DNA of 64,000 nt from JAFGIG01 sp964397545 (GTDB lineage Bacteria; SDB-A). The stretch spans positions 1 through 64,000 of the forward strand of contig CAYNIW010000005.1 of NCBI GenBank assembly GCA_964397545.1, in the 5' to 3' direction. Below are positions 61,875 through 64,000 of this stretch, piece after piece (position 1 is the first letter of the stretch; every line of letters begins with the position of its first letter). The notes under the pieces are model-generated. The model worked only from the letters and a program-made list of their open reading frames with translations, was not told the DNA's origin and made no database searches. The position numbers and the translations under genes were made by a program.

Positions 61875-62768
61875 ATGAGCAGTTCCAAGGTAATGTCTCT
61901 TTCTGTCCTGGCAAACATGGCTTTAGCCTCCGGAAAGATTTCTTTCGGCGCTTTAGCCTCCAATATGACTCTCATGAGCGACGGTTTTCATTCACTTTCC
62001 GACCTTCTGACTGATTTTATTACTTTAATAGCTTTGAAAATTTCAAAAAAACCAGGCGACGAATCCCATCCATACGGGCACATGAGGTTTGAAAATATAG
62101 CCTCTTTCATCGTCGGGGCGATACTGATTATTACTGTCCTTTTCATGCTCTATGAAGCAGTCAAAAACTTTTTTTTCGGACAACCAGCTTTCCTTTCGAT
62201 ACCGATGAAAGTGGCTCTGCTTTTCTGGGCTCTTGTCACGATACCGGTCAAAGAATATCTTTACAGAGCATCGTTCAAATGCGCCCGAAAAGAGAAGAGT
62301 CAGACCTTAAAAGCAAACGCATGGCATCACAGATCCGACGCTTTTTCTTCCGGAGTTGCCTTTGTCTCAATTTCACTCAGCATATTCATACCTGCGGTTA
62401 AAGCTTATTCGGATTTGCTTGGAGCCCTGATAATACTTCTGACGGTCGGAAAAGCCGGAATAGAAATCGCCGTCAAGGGCATTGACGACCTTATGGACAA
62501 AGCCCCGCCTGAGAGTATTTTCAAGTCGGTCGGAGACATAACCTCAACTATCCCGGAAATAACATCCTATGAAAAACCGAGAATAAGGACTCTTGGGCAG
62601 GAATTCTGGATAGACATGCACATCCGGATGAATCCGAATGTGTCTTTATACCTTTCTCACAGAATCAGCCACAAGCTGAAAAATCTTATAATTCAGTCCA
62701 TCCCTTCTGTCAGGGAAGTCCTTATACACGCTGAACCGGAAGGATTCAATGAGGGCAAGCTCTCTTAG
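61875..62768 (+). CDS. Cation diffusion facilitator transporter
   Basis: 297 aa with six helices in residues 1-205 and a cytoplasmic domain after that. Metal-site motifs are SDGFHSLSDLLTD (helix 2, HxxxD-like) and HPYGHMRFE after it; helix 5 has WHHRSDAFSSG. It exports Zn, Fe, Mn or Co; which one cannot be told. The 3' end overlaps alr by 20 nt. Confidence 0.92.
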   Translation: MSSSKVMSLSVLANMALASGKISFGALASNMTLMSDGFHSLSDLLTDFITLIALKISKKPGDESHPYGHMRFENIASFIVGAILIITVLFMLYEAVKNFFFGQPAFLSIPMKVALLFWALVTIPVKEYLYRASFKCARKEKSQTLKANAWHHRSDAFSSGVAFVSISLSIFIPAVKAYSDLLGALIILLTVGKAGIEIAVKGIDDLMDKAPPESIFKSVGDITSTIPEITSYEKPRIRTLGQEFWIDMHIRMNPNVSLYLSHRISHKLKNLIIQSIPSVREVLIHAEPEGFNEGKLS

Positions 62769-63891
62769 CATTGTTGAGATAAACTCTGATAATCTCGCGA
62801 ACAACATTCTTCTTTTCAAGAAGATATTGGGGCAAAAAGCGGAATTTTCACCAGTCATCAAATCCAATGCCTACGGGCATGGTTTCAAAGAAGTCATGAA
62901 TATATGCATAGACAACAAGGTGAGAACATTCTGCGTTTCATTCATAGAAGAAGCTCTGCTGGCAAGAGAGATCTCACCCGAGGCGAGAATCATCTGCCTG
63001 GGATACATAGCTTTGAAAGACATAGGAGAAGCTGTCCGTAAAGACATAGAGCTGACTGTGTTCAACCATCAGACAATAAAGAAAGCTTCACGCGAGGCTA
63101 TAAGACAGAATAAGAAAGCGAGAATCCACATTAAATTGGAAACCGGAACAAACAGGCAGGGTTACTCGGAAAAAGAAGCCTTAAAAGCGGCTGAATTATC
63201 AAAAAATCTCGCCGGTGTTGAATTGGCGGGAATTTCCACGCATTTTGCGAATATCGAAGACACAACAGAACACGAGTTCGCAAAAAGACAAATAGAAGTT
63301 TTCGAAACTATCACTGAGAAAATCAGAAAAAAGGCTCAGGGAAACTTTCAACTTCACACGGCATGTTCAGCCGCCGCCATACTTTTTCCGAAGACATACT
63401 ACGACCTTGCCAGGATAGGCATCTCTCTTTACGGTATATGGCCTTCAAAAGAAACATTTATTTCGGCAAAATTATCCGGTAAATTACTGGACCTGAAACC
63501 TGTCCTCACCTGGAAGACGATTATAACGCAGGTAAAATCCGTCTCACCGGGAAGTTATGTCGGATATGGATGCACTTTCAAGACGACAAATAAAACCAAA
63601 CTCGCATATCTGCCGATAGGCTACTACGACGGATTCGACAGGTCCTTATCAAACGCCGGATGGGTTCTTGTCCGGGGTAAAAGAGCTCCTGTCAGGGGAA
63701 GAGTTTGCATGAATGTAGTTATTATCGACGTGACCGGAATAGACGGAGTCAAAGCAGAAGACGAAGCTGTAATTATAGGCAGACAGGGAAAAGAATCTAT
63801 TTCAGCGGAGATTTTCGCATCTCTATGCGGCACAATTAACTACGAAGTTTTGTCGAGAATAAATCCTCTAATAAAAAGGAAGGTGATCTGA
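62749..63891 (+). CDS. alr: Alanine racemase
   Basis: Provides D-alanine for peptidoglycan. 380 aa. The PLP lysine is in VIKSNAYGHG (about residue 39), the second catalytic Tyr in GYGCTFKT, and the C-terminal segment has RGRVCMNVVIIDVT. Starts inside the CDF gene. It is followed immediately by a further frame that leaves the window. Confidence 0.95.
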   Translation: MRASSLSIVEINSDNLANNILLFKKILGQKAEFSPVIKSNAYGHGFKEVMNICIDNKVRTFCVSFIEEALLAREISPEARIICLGYIALKDIGEAVRKDIELTVFNHQTIKKASREAIRQNKKARIHIKLETGTNRQGYSEKEALKAAELSKNLAGVELAGISTHFANIEDTTEHEFAKRQIEVFETITEKIRKKAQGNFQLHTACSAAAILFPKTYYDLARIGISLYGIWPSKETFISAKLSGKLLDLKPVLTWKTIITQVKSVSPGSYVGYGCTFKTTNKTKLAYLPIGYYDGFDRSLSNAGWVLVRGKRAPVRGRVCMNVVIIDVTGIDGVKAEDEAVIIGRQGKESISAEIFASLCGTINYEVLSRINPLIKRKVI

Positions 63892-64000
63892 AGGGCATTT
63901 TTGTGTTTTCTCCCGGAATGTCCGCTCGAATTATCTCAAAAGCGGTTTTATCCCTCGGTGAAGTCAAGACGGCTCTGGCTGAGGGTTATCTTTTAATCCT
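63888..64000 (+). CDS. Partial gene of unknown function, cut by window edge
   Basis: The frame is open from the alr stop to the end of the window. The visible peptide includes FVFSPGMSARIISKAVLSL and resembles nothing I can name. The start is unclear: CTG 63888 overlapping the alr stop, ATT 63897, or GTG 63903 with GAAGGG 7 nt upstream (the best supported by spacing). Tight coupling to alr suggests cotranscription. Confidence 0.5.
   Translation, partial: MKGIFVFSPGMSARIISKAVLSLGEVKTALAEGYLLI

Overview
The window is about 64 kb of a diderm (Gram-negative type) bacterial chromosome with moderate GC content. The outer membrane is implied by LptE, apolipoprotein N-acyltransferase, an MsbA-like exporter, an ArnD-like deacetylase, Tol/Exb-type proton channels and a beta-barrel protein. 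Three large secreted proteins carry the C-terminal 'NVVGQK..G..Y' type tail known from FCB-group bacteria and from uncultured lineages such as WOR-3, TA06 or Cloacimonadota. I infer an uncultured FCB-like candidate phylum, probably from a metagenome; the sequence does not fix the exact lineage. There are no rRNA genes, IS elements, phage genes or CRISPR arrays.

Layout. 1-368: palindromic repeats, no gene. 369-13.7 kb (minus strand): core genes thiC, MsbA-like, ftsY, smc, metG, ricT-like, holB, EnvC-like. 13.7-23.1 kb: DUF401 permease, two type IV pilin-like genes, a TPR membrane protein, two large secreted proteins and a third pilin-like gene with an in-frame amber codon. The three pilin-like genes share sigma-54 promoters and a paired upstream motif. 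23.2-31.1 kb (plus strand): groES-groEL, a zinc-ribbon protein, glgA, a cobalamin adenosyltransferase with a B12-type ABC importer, a PTS EIIA domain and a zinc-ribbon protein. 31.1-45.0 kb (minus strand): a long gene run resembling the Agl-Glt motility apparatus of Myxococcus, with a TolQ channel, two ExbD-like proteins, an FHA-TM-TonB-like protein, two large TPR proteins and a beta-barrel. Upstream of it, on the same strand, are a LysM-NlpC/P60 hydrolase, an asparaginase and a REC-DUF4388 regulator with a GTPase-like tail. 45.1-58.1 kb: DUF58, an ABC-2 exporter, YigZ, a thioesterase, LptE, HU, a 31-residue AURKAIP1/COX24-type protein missed by ordinary ORF length cut-offs, tRNA-Arg(CCG), ArnD-like, a B12-type radical SAM enzyme, a DUF2723 membrane protein, a histidine kinase and a lamin-tail-domain secreted protein. 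58.1-64.0 kb: lpdA, lnt, an L,D-transpeptidase, a CDF transporter, alr and a truncated gene at the edge.

How the genes fit together. The strongest theme is the cell envelope and surface: pilins under coordinated sigma-54 control, secreted repeat proteins with sorting tails, and an energised envelope-spanning Agl/Glt-like machine. A second theme is translation initiation. Several genes start exactly where a promoter places the transcript start (leaderless mRNAs), and three (holB, lnt, the EIIA gene) seem to need AUU- or AUC-class start codons to encode complete domains. B12 uptake and adenosylation sit in the same window as a radical SAM enzyme with an apparent B12-binding domain.
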